The position numbers and the translations under genes were made by a program. 64,000 nt of DNA from Metallyticus violacea (taxonomy: Eukaryota > Arthropoda > Insecta > Mantodea > Metallyticidae): assembly GCA_030762175.1 (NCBI GenBank), contig CM060846.1, positions 308,298,512 to 308,362,511 on the forward strand, read 5' to 3'. The notes beneath the pieces are model-generated. The model saw only the letters and a program-made list of their open reading frames with translations. It was not told where the DNA came from and searched no databases. This document shows positions 12,056 to 27,386 of this stretch, piece by piece. Position 1 is the stretch's first letter; every line of letters starts with the position of its first letter.

Positions 12056-15000
12056 TGACATAAATTGAGATTATGTTGTGAAATGATAGAATTCATTTAT
12101 CTCTGTCACCTACACAGTTTAATCAGACCGAAAACTTTTAGAGTTTGCCCCATGTCTCCAACGATAAAATTTTTACCCCTAGGACTGTATGGTGTAATGG
12201 AAGAGTATTCAATACCATGTTTTAATAGGGCTATTTCTTCTATAAACATAACAAAATTTTACAGTACCATTTTCGCCCTTAATGTGTTGTTCGGACAAAA
12301 ATGAAAAAAACACATTTCTTGCTATATTTTCTTAACTCGAAGTGTTTGACGTGAATACATTTGAAACTTTTTATGTGAATTGTTTGCGTTTGAAAAATTA
12401 GATTTGACTTCACATACATTGTCATACCATTGATGTTCACCAACATTGAAAAATGAGCAACGCTACTTATGAACTTTTTTCTCAGTAACGTTATATAAAC
12501 AAATACATGCTTATTATATGCAATGAGTGCATTCTTTATTAGTAAGTTAACTATGCAGGGTTGCCATTTGTTTCCAGATGAAGTATTTATTTTCTCGAAA
12601 ACTTAAGATAAGAGGAAAATATTTACTGTTTTGTTTCCCTTAATAAGCTTTATTTACGACATTATATTTGGTAGTGAGCTTCCCTACACTGTAAAAGATG
12701 CCTCAATAGTGAAAGGGGATGTTAAAAACTATTAAAGATATTATATTCCGTATTTAGAATGTTCTATGTTCTGATTCATGTTATCAGCTCCACCTGTGAA
12801 CTTGCAGACTCCAATGCCATATGGACTTTCATACTCACTACCCTCTTTTTCTGTCAATGTTGGTTTACTGGATGAACAGTGTGCCACCATGGATATTGAA
12901 AGCCACAAAAATAACGGAGATGCCCATCCAAGCAAGTCAGAAACACTCTGTCCTCATTTGAAATTTACTTAACAATTTTTAGAATTTTCCCCAACTTGTT
13001 CAAATGAAGCTCTGAATCATGTTTCTGCAGGATATAAAAGCTGCTTTCCTTTCAGATTTTCTGCAATTACCCTCCATCTTCATCCCCAGAATATTCATCT
13101 AGTCAAAGGGTTCAGGAAGCTAGGGTATAGTTTAAAATGGAAGTGTAGCATTTTCCAAACTTTCTCCATTTTCATTCTGGAATAGAATATCTAGAGTTTC
13201 TCTCATTATTGCATCTGCACGAAGGTGTTTGGCAAGCTTACTAAAAATTATGATATGTAGATTGTGGGTAACATGCATATTTTTAAATACTTAGAAAAAA
13301 TAAATAAGCAAACCTCCTAGCGTAGCTATATATCAAGTCAAACTATAGATTTGCAACCAGCATCAGATTATTTCTTAGTCAAGGACGGGTTTCAGAGTTG
13401 TCATAGCGTAACGCCATAAATCGATATGACATTGCGATCCCTCGCTGCTGTGCTCTGGATTTGGCTCGTCGTGGCAGGAGCACTGTGGATTATAGCATTG
13501 TATATTAGACCACGTAAAGCAATTGATATCTTACTTTGACACGAAAATTGATGCTCCATTATTTCGGAGAGGAATGAATTCATCACAAGATAAATGTGAA
13601 TGTTATTGGAACCGATAAAAATATTAATATAATTATTATAACTGGAGTACAAAAGAAAAAAAAAAACGAAAAAGCAGTGAGAGAGTGTGTGAATGGACCG
13701 TTTCGGAGGCTATAAAAGTTTTAGTTTTATAGCACAGGAAGCACACATAAATAGAGAAAAATGTTCCCAAGGAAACAAATGTTGTGTTTTTCTCACCTTC
13801 ATTGTTGTAAAAGTTCTGTCTCTGTACATCTGCATGAAAAAATAAAAATGCTGCAAGGGAGAAATAGTGAGGATTAAGGGACTACTGGAACGAATCTTCG
13901 AACTGCACTAATAAAACATCTATGTTAACCAGTAATATTTTATTCACAATCCAAAGTTTACAGTTCAGTTGTTTAAGTATGTCAATACGTCTTGTTAGGC
14001 TAGACATAGTTGTAAAACAATGGAGGTCTCTTTAAAGTAGAAGCTCCCAAAACCGCTTAGCATGGAGATTTACAATGATGTGAGGTTGTGTAAATGCAAT
14101 AAGTATAACTAAAATAGCAGTTTTTAATGAGCAACTGTGTAGGACAATTCAAAATCCACAAACATTTATTAATTATGCCTTATTTATTGCAAAAATTGTA
14201 GAAAGCAAAAAGATTTCAACTCATTTGCAGCAAGTGATTGAAATAACCACACAAACTGGTTTCCCTAGTGCACAAACTGACTTCGGCTTCATTAGTTAGT
14301 AATTTATGAGTGTACAAGCTCCTTGTTTTAGATGGCAATCGACAGGAATGTGTTAGCTATGGACTTGCTTCAGACGTTGCAGAGGGTGTTTTATAAATAC
14401 CACTCATCAGTCACATATCCAAATGTAACTGTTCAGAAATAACATGATGTGTACTGTAGGCAAGAGACCGCAACTCTCTTGTCGGAAAAAAGTTTGAATC
14501 TCTCTTCTTACAAGCAGTCATTACACATCGTTTCTGTGCTCATTCTCAAAACAGGTATAAAGAGATTAAGCCGTTTCGTTCTTTTCCCTTGAAAGGCCAT
14601 TCTGCACAGAAATTTGTACAGACTTAAATCTTAAGATTGCCCAAAGCGATAAGATACCAAATCAACCAGACAAGATTACAAGATTTCACATTTATATGAA
14701 ACCATCTGTGTAGTATTTGCACAAATTTTACTGCGCAAACTCTTTTTAAATTTGCGTTTTAGCTGAAATAATTGCGCACCACTAAAAGCATAATTAGGTC
14801 TGTGTAAAAGAGTCACTAGGAAAGTTTCGAGGTACGAAAATGGTAAATGAATACACTTTGCAACACATTGTATACACCGTTACATTCGCTGGAACCAATG
14901 CTAGAGACAGACTTTAACTAATTCTCGCAGCTTTTCTTCTGTGCAGGGAAATCATGTTCACTGGTGTTTGAGAATTAAGTAGGTAGACCTCTGTACCTCC

Positions 15001-15399
15001 CTTTACAGTAATTATCTGGTTTTCAAGAGATGACAAAACCTTTGTTAAGAATAAAATGCCCTCCCCCATTTTATCGTTCGCGTTCGTTGGTCTCTTCAGC
15101 TCTTTGGAAGAACGCTACTCATTTGGAAATAATCAGATCGAACAACGGCTCCTATTTCAGTAAATGTAGGTATTACCACTTGTTGAGGCGTGTGAAGTTA
15201 AAATTGTTCTATTATCCAATTTTCCTGCATAGTTTTTAACATCCAATACCTGTTTTATTCCTTTGGAGAGGTTCTGCTTTACCGATCGTGAGGAAAACGT
15301 TATCTTTTTTAAGACGTATTCTATGTAAAGGAAACGCTCTAGGAGCTATCATTAATCGTGTCCCTTTTCTTACATGTTAGTCTTTCAACTTTCTATGTA
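12056..15399. other. unassigned DNA, mostly AT-rich
   Basis: No supported gene. Blocks at 12770-13250 and 13390-13660 are less AT-rich and hold short open frames on both strands (12741-12972, 13401-13652), none with a recognisable motif. An A-rich run lies at 13653-13675. The frame 15030-15239 also has no motif. Confidence 0.45.
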
Positions 15400-16570
15400 C
15401 AGAGTGACCCAGTGGAATATGACGATTTTCAGAACCTTCTTGTGGGACATTCGTATAGAGCTAAGTAAAAATACTTTATCAAAGAACAACTAACAAGATG
15501 CAATTTGTTAATCTCATCTTATTTTTTAAAAATCAGATTTTCAACAAAAATACTTTCCTGTAATTGTTTCTGTTAGTTCACCATAACTCACTACAACGAA
15601 ACATGATCAATGTTTCTAATTTCACGAGTTATGTTTTCTTTTAACTGCATGGTGGTCCGTGGCGTCAAGTATCCCCATAAAAAGTAGTCCGTTGCCCTCA
15701 GATCTGGAGATCGCGTTGGCCATGCAACATCAGCAACTCGAGAAATTATGCATACAGGAAACAGGATCCGCAAGAGTGTTCATTATTTCACGAGCCATCC
15801 TGCTGTAACCAAAACTCAGTTGCATCATTATCATCCATCTGAAAGCATTTCTGTATATCACTGTACGAGGACGGCCACAGTTCGGTTTCCTTCTTCGAAA
15901 AAGCATGGGTCGAATATTCCAACGGCAGAAACGCTACAACACATCTTACTTTCTATGAATGGAATGGTTGTTCATACTCTTCCATGGTTTGTTAGTCACT
16001 CCAATAACACAAATTCTGTTCATTTACGAACCCACACAGATGGAAATGAGCTCGTTTGTTATAGTCATTTTGTTCAGAATATATGGATCGACATCTAACA
16101 TTGCAAGGAACTGGACACAAAATACAAATGTATCGGCGTCTTTAAGTCAATGCGCAATTTTTGTTTTGTTTGGATGGAATTGTAATTAATTGTAAAGGAT
16201 ACGCTACAGATTCAAAGCATTTGTGTGACGCATAAACCACCGTTTCTCTTACTCTAGCAACATTTTCGGGTGCACTACAAACGAACTTATCACGAACACT
16301 GCCCGTGACATTGAATTTACTCACCCATTGCAGAATGATGTTACGGGATGGAATTCTTCCGTGACGTGGCACGTTAAATTCTACCCTAAATCTTTTCTGA
16401 ATGCAGGAGATTGACTTACAATCAACAAATCTTGTAAAAGCGCATGCATGTTTTTCAATAGTTCAATTATCCATACTGTTGTTTGCTAAACGAACAGAAT
16501 AAATTGCGTTTGGAAAGTTACATGGCAACCAATACTATTGCTGTAACGCAAAATCGCTAGAAATGGCAGG

Positions 16571-16602
16571 GTTCTGAAAACCGTCATATTCCATGGGATC
16601 CT
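16571..16602. repeat. extra internal copy of the transposon right terminus
   Basis: gttctgaaaaccgtcatatt followed by ccatgggatcc resembles the true right end at 16748-16782 (gttctgaaaactatcatatc then ccgttgggttaccctg). Two right ends in the same orientation, about 178 bp apart, suggest a nested or tandemly joined element. Confidence 0.65.
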
Positions 16603-16669
16603 TATTTTTTATAAATCACAAAATAAGTTCAAATTAATAAATTACATTGTACTATTTGTTCCTTGAAAA

Positions 16670-16720
<51 letters not shown>

Positions 16721-16722
16721 TA
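16670..16722. repeat. (ATT)n microsatellite
   Basis: About 17 TTA/ATT units, lying between the two right-end sequences of the transposon at 15400-16782. The poly-leucine frame here is an artefact. Confidence 0.95.
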
Positions 16723-16784
16723 ATCCTAAACGACTCTCCCAGGAAAGTTCTGAAAACTATCATATCCCGTTGGGTTACCCTGTA

Positions 16785-18095
16785 TTTGTTTTCACCAGGG
16801 AAATATTATTTCTGTTACTACCATTGATAGATTGTCACTTCTCATCTATAAGCGATATTTTCTCCCCCTTAAATTGACTTAACAAGCGAAAACTTTAGCA
16901 TGTGAAGCATAAAGTTCCTTGAAACGTCGCAACTGGCTCTTAAAGACGAATAGTATCAGCGCCATTACTGGCGCCACATACTGATATAAAACATCCTCAC
17001 AGTTGCAACAATCTATTACTCAGAGCTGATCGAACCTAATATCTATCTATGGGGCAGTCAATAAGAGAAAATTTGATTGTTATATCAGTTATGCTGCATC
17101 TATCAAATACAGGTCAAGTTTCAAAATATTTCTAATGGCCAATGTGTAAGAACTATCCATTCCACAATAATAATATTTTATTTACTTTTATTTTACATAA
17201 ATAATATTTAACTATTCATCCTTTTAACCTATCAGTTCAGAAAGTTTTGGAGTATTATTTATTTAAGTTTTACATTAATATTTTACAATTTCAATTAACT
17301 AATGGTATAGTTTTATTAATATTATAATTGCATAAAGCTTTACAGTAGATATAATTTATTTGCAGAATCTTGTTTTAAGTTAGTTTTCTATATTAATAAT
17401 AATAATAATAACAATAATAATTATAATAATAATTAATAAGCAAAGTACTTTTCAATGAACTATTCCATTTTTTCTTCTGTAACTCTCTCCATTTCTTAAC
17501 AATAATGGCATTTAACAAAATCATTCGCATCTTACAAGAGTCTTTCCGTCTTAATTTTCATTCTCTAGTATTTGCCTTAAGAGATAATTTAAAATGTTAT
17601 ATCTAAAAATGTCTAATATTCATATTGTATGTCACCTTTTGTGAACGTGTTTGCCTTTTGCTTTTTCCTCCCATTTTTCCCTGTTATAACACCCAATTTG
17701 GGAACCGCTTCAAGAGTAGTGTTTACCGCTCATTACTTAACGTATTTATTATTGATTGGTCAGGAGTTGCATCTCCTCCACCTGATTGCCTCTCTTATTG
17801 CCTTGAATAAATATTGTTTCGGCCATCTGGCTTGGAGACCGGTCGAGTCACCATTCTCTCCTTAGATATTTATATTAATGTTTCGGGATGATTCTTCTGT
17901 AGTGTCCGTACCTAAACATTTCTTTGTTTAGCTTAGCTTAAAATTTTCGCTCATTGTGCCAATGACCCAGATATTTTGTGTTAAATTAGGAATTAAAGAA
18001 TTATTTTTTAAATTGGTATTCCATGGAATTCATTTGTTAAATCCTTCCTAAATGCAGGTATTTTTTGTTTAAAATTGAAAATAAGATATTCTTTG
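16785..18095. other. unassigned AT-rich DNA
   Basis: Nothing supported apart from an imperfect (AAT)n run at about 17393-17437. The overlapping open frames near 17625-17865 carry no motif. Confidence 0.5.
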
Positions 18096-18105
18096 TTACT
18101 TTAGG

Positions 18106-18400
18106 GGTCGGTCCTGGTGGTGTAGTGGTAAAGATACTTGCCTCGTAAACCCAAGATCGCGGGTTCAATCCCGGCCAAGATCGATGTTTTTTTCCGGCGT
18201 AAAATCCTAAGTATGACTTCCTTCGGAAGGGAAGTAAACCGTGGGTATCATGTCGTAGCTTTGCGGAATGTAAAAGAACTTTAAACCTGAAAGAAGATGC
18301 CTCTGAGCAAAATTTATCGGCCGTTTCACGCCCTGAATTGAATGGAATGATGATGACCTGAGATGTTAAACAGCGTTTGTAAATAAAATAAAACAACAGC
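18106..18400 (+). repeat. SINE-B, full length
   Basis: tRNA-like head with Pol III A box TGGTGTAGTGGT and B box GGGTTCAATCCC (about 18115-18170). The body shared by all SINE-B copies follows (cttccttcggaagggaagta, gcctctgagcaaaatttatc, gttaaacagcg), then an AT-rich tail (aaataaaataaaac). It is flanked by the near-perfect 10-bp duplication TTACTTTAGG (18096-18105) / TTGCTTTAGG (18401-18410). Such SINEs are transcribed by Pol III and mobilised by a LINE enzyme. The long minus open frame over it is an artefact. Confidence 0.92.
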
Positions 18401-18410
18401 TTGCTTTAGG

Positions 18411-20869
18411 CAAGCTCATGGAATGCCTTTGAATTTTCTTAAACTTCATATACTTATTCGGTACTAATATCTTGTGCAATTCTATGAATATTTGCGAAAT
18501 TTCAACAAATTCTTTCGCTTCCAAATTCCTAATTTCGAGGCACAATATTTGGTCATTTTGTGTGCTACTTTCCGCGAAACAATCTTGTTACATCTCTTGG
18601 ACCTTGTGAACCATTGTTCATATTCCTTCAAGCTCAACTGATTGTGAACCTCAATAACGCTTTAATATGTATTACTTATGGTTTAGTTGTTCTAATGCAA
18701 ACACTGTCCTATACAGCTGCTGTTGCAGATAATATGTATTGTATGAACGGGGCATCTTTGTTTAAACTTTAAAGGACGGTTTTGTCTTTATTCCCCTCCC
18801 ATTTTATACAATAAAGTTTACTCTTGGGCAGACGCCCTCGGTTTCTTGGTCCAGACTTTGTATGCATCCTTTAAGTATCCTCCAGGGAATTTGGAGTGTG
18901 ACTTCTTTGAAGACATGCTGGTTTTTTGAACAACCAATAAATCGGACAACAAATTTGCTATTATAAGTGATTCTTAATTGACACTAACTGTAGTTCATTT
19001 GACAATGACACGTCCAGAGACTCGACCAATGTTGAATCACTTGTTCACCAATTCCTGTAATACAACAAAATTTTATACCAAGTTGTGATATAGCATTCAT
19101 TATATTAATGCTCATAAAAAGACTCTTAGTGGCTGTTTCTGTTAAAATCTTGGACATGAATATTCTAATGATCTTCTATCTAACAACATACCTTGGTTTT
19201 ATATTCAACGATAATCACATACCCGCGCACTTATTAGGTCTGTAATTTACAACCAACTAAATAGCTTTCTAACTAATTTGTAAATTTCGTATTTAGTTCC
19301 TCAAAACGTTAAGGCACTATACGGGATATAAAATGCGAATATAGTGCTTATTGTGGTAAAACAGTATTAACGGCTTCACCCCATTACTGTTAATATCACT
19401 ATTTCTATTGTCATCATTATTGTTCTTCTTATTATTGTTGATATATGTGTTCCGTTAAACCATATGTGGTAATCATGAGCGGTGTTTATTCATCAATTTA
19501 TATTTTGTGTATACGAAATTGTGATAAGATAGGAACAGCGCCTGCCTGCCATAGGAATTGAACCCTTCGGACAATAGCAAGACAGGTGAACGCCAGGTCC
19601 TTTTGTAAAATCGAGTCCAACAGTCCTTTAGTTCGACCTTTAATATTGAGTGCAAACATTATCTTATACTAATGCTACAATGCTGGGGCAGAGTATGGTC
19701 TATAAAATGTTTTACATTAATGCAGCTGCGTTGCCGAAGTTCATTAGTGTGATCATAGTCTATAATTATTTCAATTTCAATCTGTTTATTGAATCAAACT
19801 ATTTTTCTCCATATTTAGGTTAACATTCATATTTTACTGAAACAACATTATATATATAAAATTCATAAATGAACAGGATTTTATTTTCTCCGTGGAAGCA
19901 ATATGAAGTGCTAGTTGAGAGTTTGTTTACTGCTGTTTTATGAGATAATTCTTAGTAAAAAGCGGAACATTTTACTGGATATTCATGAAATGGACACCGG
20001 TGGTTGTCAGCGCTGTTACGGGAGAAAGACGTGAGCAATGAACATGTGGTCATGATACCTGGTGTGTCATATTTATAAAGGATCTATTCCACACACGTCA
20101 ACAAGTTCCTTTCTCTTCAGCTAAAATCATGTTCACTGGTAGTTTCCGAGTCAGAACTTCGGTAATTATAACCTGAATCCTGCAGATAGCATCTTCATTG
20201 CTATCAGTACTAACTTTGTCCCGTTTTCCGGCAAATTCTTTTTTTCCCCACACGTTCAAAATTCTCGTCTGCCTTGAGAATGAGATATTAGATATACAGT
20301 ACATTATTGTGTGCCTGAACTTTTATTTTACTACTAGGTCACAGGGGTAGTGCTACTTTAGTCATGTCAATGTTTTAGTTTTAAACCACATTATCATTCA
20401 ATTATTCAACTTATTAAATTCGTGCTGCCTTAAGGAAGGTTCTATTGGAATCGTTGCTGCATTGGTACTAAAGAGAGCCTCATCTGAGTTCATCTGATTG
20501 TTTTCAGAGAGCTATTAGCAGTAAAAATAGTGTATTTCAATAAATTAATTTCTATAAAAATTGCGTTTGATACGGTTTTATAAAATTGGGCATATGGCGT
20601 TACAATCCATTCAGTGCTGGCGTTAATAACCACAGGTATGGAAAATAATACAAAAATGCAGATTAAAAAACCACATTCCATGTTTTTGCTTGACTATATG
20701 ATAAATCACTTTTTATAGGTTTAATAAATATGTTTATCTATTCGACTGTTAAGTTATATCTGAACAATTCTCATGACCTCTCCGTAAAAAAATGTCCAGC
20801 TCTTAACATGGCGTTATTGCCTTATGGTACCTTATATAATAATAATAAGAAGTTAATTTTTGGAACCAT
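18411..20869. other. unassigned DNA
   Basis: No gene supported. The segment 19473-19660 resembles 26116-26285 (see that entry). Frames at 18560-18772, 20098-20304 and 20490-20681 carry no motif. Confidence 0.45.
19473..19640. repeat. dispersed repeat of unknown family, copy 1
   Basis: It shares with 26116-26265, in the same orientation, the start atcatgagcggtgtttattc (atcatgagtaatggatattt in the other copy) and the end caggtccttttgtaaaatcga (caggccctttgtaaaatcga). The middle is diverged. On the minus strand a B-box-like ggttcaattcc lies at about 19555-19566, which could hint at a tRNA-derived part, but no A box was found. Confidence 0.45.
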
Positions 20870-20873
20870 GTAA

Positions 20874-23689
<2,816 letters not shown>

Positions 23690-23737
<48 letters not shown>
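23690..23737. repeat. (ATT)n microsatellite
   Basis: About 16 ATT units. Confidence 0.95.
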
Positions 23738-23738
<1 letters not shown>

Positions 23739-24021
23739 GTTATTATTTCACATGATTCTTAATGAGGGGGGATAAGTAATTTGGTCAGTAAGTAGAAGTA
23801 CAGTATCTTACTGACTGTTCCTGTTACAAAAATGTTGGTATTCCTCACTAATGTAGGCTGAAAATTATCGCCAATAGTTAGAACAATATATAGCAACAAC
23901 AAATCCTCATAAGGGACTTGAAGCCATGCACCCATGTCCTATATTTATGGCACATTAAAGAACTCCATCCCTGAAAAAAGACGTGTCTGGACAAAATTTC
24001 TGGCCATTTCACGTCCAGATA

Positions 24022-24958
24022 ATACTTTAGTATCACACTAGAAGGTAAATGCCCTAAATACCAGTCATTTGTACCAGAAGAAAGACGACTACTTGCTGGG
24101 AAACGCATCTGGAACATCATGAGAGACGAAGATAATTTTAGGGCATTGAACGAGCTAACAAATAAAATATCAAGCAAAATGGCAGAAGAGTATAAAAACG
24201 GCAAAAAACAGACAAGAGAAAAAAATCCAAAGGCCAGAAATGGTATATTCCCCTAGAAGATCCGAGAGAATCAGAGAAAGGCAAGAATGATATCTACAAC
24301 TAAAATTAGTTGAAGAAAAAGATGATAAAGAAGATAACACCCAATTTGAATAAGAAGAAGAGAGCAGAACTGACAGAAGAAAGGAATAATGGCAGTTTTC
24401 GGGCGGAAACGAAGCAGTTGAGAGAAGAAGTAGACAGAGGTCAAGAGAAGGAGAGAAGCGAAGGAAACTACACTGTCAACACACCATGGTCCAGTATAGC
24501 TGCTGCTTGAGACCGGCAGCAACTCCACTGATGTCCAGGTTCTGTTGCCAGGAATTCCAGTGGGGAGCAGCCCGGATACCGAGCGTTAGCAGAAATGAAG
24601 ACGTATAGAGTAAATTGGATAATAATTGTAAATTAATAAAGTTTAAATGTAATCATTGCTACTGGGTACCAGTTGCAATTGTAGATGTTATTATAAGTCA
24701 TAGTAAATAGCCGTAGTGCTGGATTCCAGTACCGGTTTTGTTTTTTGAAGTTTTAATTTTGTTTAGTCATAGTATTAGTAGTGTAGATTTTAAAATCTGT
24801 AAAATTTAATTGTAATTTAAATTGTATTGAAAGATATAAGAGGAATAAATAAATGAAATCTGGAGTATTACGTCCTGATGTAGAACCAAGATATCAGGAT
24901 GTAAGTATTGCAGAATTAAAATTAAAATAAAAAAAAACTAAAAAAAAAAAAAAAACTA
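24022..24958 (+). other. unrecognised coding-like remnant with A-rich end, possible retroelement 3' end
   Basis: A frame with no start codon, 24022-24250, is highly charged (ERRLLAGKRIWNIMRDEDNF, then KISSKMAEEYKNGKKQ) and ends at TAG. A second frame (24310-24510) is Lys/Glu/Arg-rich. The region ends in A-rich sequence at 24921-24958 (aaaataaaaaaaaactaaaa). A decayed protein followed by an A-rich tail would fit a LINE or processed copy, but no RT, endonuclease or gag motif is visible. Confidence 0.3.
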
Positions 24959-25542
24959 GAAGGTACTTGAAGCGATGGTCTGACCACATTCCTTTGAATC
25001 TGCATATGCTAAGTGTAACTAAATTTGAATTTTTCATAGAGCACATTAAAACCGAAACAGGCTTTAGGCCTAATCTTTGTAAGTTGATGTTATTGTGACT
25101 CGTTTCGGCTTACTTTAGCAGTGGCCAAATCAATCACTAAGTGCCTACGACATTCACCGTACAGTTACTGTGGAAATATCAGTTGATTGAAGCAAGCACT
25201 TGATTACAGCTGCTCCTTCGGTGCGCTAAACAATCCACAAAGAAAACGTATACTTTCTTTCTCATGGTAATTATTATATAGTTTAGAGTTAATGATATAC
25301 GCATGCATTATTTCCGTACTACTATTTGAGTTAGAAATTGTTTATACATTCGGACGCGACTGTACCATTTTTTCGACTCCCCCTTGCATCTTGTAATCAC
25401 CTAAGTTTTGTTGTCAACAACTGAACTAGATGTTCTACCTCAGCAATTAATTTAGCTGAAACAGGCAATATGTAGCATACTTCCTAGACTATGCCTTACT
25501 AAAGTAAACACAGCTTATTAGCTAATTGCGTAGAACTAGAAG
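24959..25542. other. unassigned DNA
   Basis: No supported feature. Confidence 0.45.
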
Positions 25543-25900
25543 TACAGTGAGGTTATTTTAGTTGCGGACAGCCTGACCGCGGCTGCGTACTGGACAAGAG
25601 CAGTCTCCGCAACCAGAAAAAGGGAGATAAAGATCGCTGCCCGTAAAGTTAATATTTTTTGTACTGTTTATGTTTTAACCGAAAGCACAAAATTATACTG
25701 AATTTAAAATTTATTATATTAAGTACTAACGTGCGAAATAATCGATGTTCAAAATGATGTCCCTCAGCGGCAATATATTGTCGGCTTCTGCATAAGAAAT
25801 TCCTGTATTTCGTCAAACTTTCTCCTGTAAGAACACGGCTGTTCAGAGCAAGTTTCTTATCGTTGAGAGACTCTCTCTCAGATGGAATAGTCGACAAGTG
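25543..25900 (-). mobile_element. MITE-like deletion derivative (family C), transposase N-terminus only
   Basis: The left end ACAGTGAGGTTATTTTAGTT at 25543 recurs at 55063 (same strand) and at 36562/37094 as inverted ends of one element. Minus-strand reading shows the end of a Tc1/mariner HTH domain: ESLNDKKLALNSRVLTGESL, which fits the family pattern TGSxxDKK...RRVLTEExLDEIQ. It runs within about 200 bp into the terminus with no catalytic domain. The second transposon end is not found beyond 25900, so this copy is truncated or decayed there. Confidence 0.65.
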
Positions 25901-26023
25901 CTCATATCACTATTTTATACACCTGCATTGAACAACTTGCTTTAATTGAGTTAAGTCGGTTCTAATACGTGTTTTTACTAAGCAAATTGTAGAATTTTGA
26001 AGCAGTGTTTTCGGCTTCGCTCC

Positions 26024-26072
<49 letters not shown>
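26024..26072. repeat. (ATT)n microsatellite
   Basis: About 16 ATT units. Confidence 0.95.
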
Positions 26073-26115
26073 ACTGATGAATGTGTTCTCTTTCCCTAAT
26101 TGATATAATATGTAA

Positions 26116-26265
26116 TAATCATGAGTAATGGATATTTAGCAATTTAATATTCTTGTTCATATGTTGTATAGCTGGGAATTCTTGTAAGAAGAACACTTTG
26201 TTCTTTGCCCGAACACCCCGAACAATAAGCCTTGTGAAGGTCAGGCCCTTTGTAAAATCGAAAAC
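26116..26265. repeat. dispersed repeat of unknown family, copy 2
   Basis: Counterpart of 19473-19640, with matching ends (atcatgagtaatgg... and ...caggccctttgtaaaatcga) and a diverged centre containing cccgaacaataagcc against tcggacaatagcaag. Confidence 0.45.
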
Positions 26266-26567
26266 ACAGCCTTCAGTATTTTGTCCGTTTAAAAAATAGT
26301 TTTTGTAGGGGAAAACTACCGTTCTCTTTAACTTGAGTAAGCGGGGGAGTTTATAAACAACATTTAACAGTTGATATGACGGATGAGGTTCAAAACTAGA
26401 TATCAAGGAAAGGTTTGTAAATCTTCAGAAAGGAACGTATCAGATGAGGTCAAGCAAATTTGAATCTAGCCAGTGACAGAGCTTAGTTTAAAATTATGAA
26501 GTTAGACACGATGCTCTTGCAGATTTCGCCGGGCTTGTGCGTCCCAACGATATATGTTTGAATTTTG

Positions 26568-26600
26568 TATAAAAAGGCAGGTTTGGGCGCCAAACTTCAT
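26568..26600 (+). promoter_or_regulatory. candidate Pol II core promoter (TATA box)
   Basis: TATAAAAAGGC at 26568-26578 is a strong TATA box. About 25-30 bases downstream is the pyrimidine-rich CTTCATTCCATTCG, a plausible initiator. The following 240 bases are less AT-rich than the surroundings. No gene or recognisable LTR structure follows, so it may be a relic of a retroelement LTR or chance. Confidence 0.3.
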
Positions 26601-26796
26601 TCCATTCGATTTCATCGCCTCGTTCGCTTTTCAATTTCTACGCTTCGAGTCTGGTCAGATGTCCAGATTCTTTGTTCGTCGCTCAGATGACTTCTATTCC
26701 GTGTACTCAGATAGTCGGAATATTCACGTAACAAATAATAATCAAGTCTCCGGTTTTAGTAAACACAATTCATTAGAACATCAAGTGCACCTCGCT

Positions 26797-26851
26797 CTAC
26801 CGCCTGTAGTGCCTCAAGAATAAAAATGTGCTTTAAACACAATTAAAAAGA
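26797..26851 (+). repeat. SINE-A 3'-end fragment
   Basis: accgcctgtagtgcctcaag and then gtgctttaaacacaattaaa match the SINE-A terminal region (cgcctgtggtgccacagtag ... gtgttaaacacaattaaaa at 62250-62308). Only the last ~55 bases are present. The upstream part is absent, as in 5'-truncated insertions. Confidence 0.75.
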
Positions 26852-27004
26852 AGTGAACATTGCATAATAATTACGCGAGAGCATTTAGGTTCACCTGAAA
26901 GTGTCCTTCAACAAATCAACATTGAAAGTTTCATCCTGAAGCTTATTTATTCTTAACGCCTCCTAAACCCATTGACTCAACATCAATACAAACTAAATAC
27001 TTTT

Positions 27005-27386
27005 TTTTTAAAAAAATACGTTTTTATTTTCTTAATTATAAAGTAACTAAAAGTATAAAATAATTTATTCTAGCCAAATGCAAATTCATAATCTCGTAAA
27101 CATTTTTAGAAAAAATCTTCCAAATGAAAAACATGAGGCGCATGCAGTAGTTTGTCTGAACCTTTTGTGTGATTAATTCAAACTATAAATACCCTTAACA
27201 GTTATTAATTTTATCTATTGCATGCACCCCACGTTTTTCTTTCAGAATACTTTTTCTAAAAAAGTTTATGAGATTATGAATTTGCATGGTGATATAAATC
27301 TGCATTTGGCTATGATGAATAATGTTATACTTTTTAGTTAATTTATAATTAAGAAAATAAAAACGTGGTTTTTAAAACTTTTTTTA
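27005..27386. repeat. long imperfect inverted repeat (foldback)
   Basis: Left arm 27005-27150 and right arm 27215-27386 are inverted copies. Both read tacgtttttattttcttaat (ccacgttttt... on the reverse of the right arm), agccaaatgca, aattcataatctc and tttttagaaaaa towards a loop of about 64 bp. The right arm has roughly 18 extra bases in the middle (atttatatcaccatgcaa on its reverse). The arms would form a hairpin of about 145 bp if transcribed. It may be a foldback MITE; no target duplication was seen. Confidence 0.85.

Larger units (their letters stand above)
15400..16782 (-). mobile_element. Tc1/mariner-type transposon with DUF4817-like transposase relic
   Basis: It is flanked by TA (15398-15399 and 16783-16784) with matching inverted ends: CAGAGTGACCCAGTGGAATA at the left, and the reverse complement of the right, CAGGGTAACCCAACGGGATA. 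Both continue into gattttcagaacc/agttttcagaact. On the minus strand the transposase N-terminus (16372-16142) reads MPRHGRIPSRNIILQWVSKF and then NVTGSVRDKF, a DUF4817-like HTH that binds element ends. The C-terminal block (15773-15591) has WPTRSPDLRATDYFLWGYL, retaining the third catalytic Asp. Frame breaks lie between, so it is inactive. A second right-end-like sequence sits inside at 16571-16602. Confidence 0.85.

Noticed and set aside
12195..12230. A-box-like tatggtgtaatgg
   Set aside because: No B box or tRNA-like fold follows.
18037..18396. 119-codon minus frame
   Set aside because: It lies over a SINE-B. Similar frames recur at 50040-50309 and 55559-55855 because SINE-B happens to be open, not because it codes.
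14935..20165. Shared aatcatgttcactggt at about 14950 and 20127
   Set aside because: Only about 16 bases match firmly; too short to call a repeat family.
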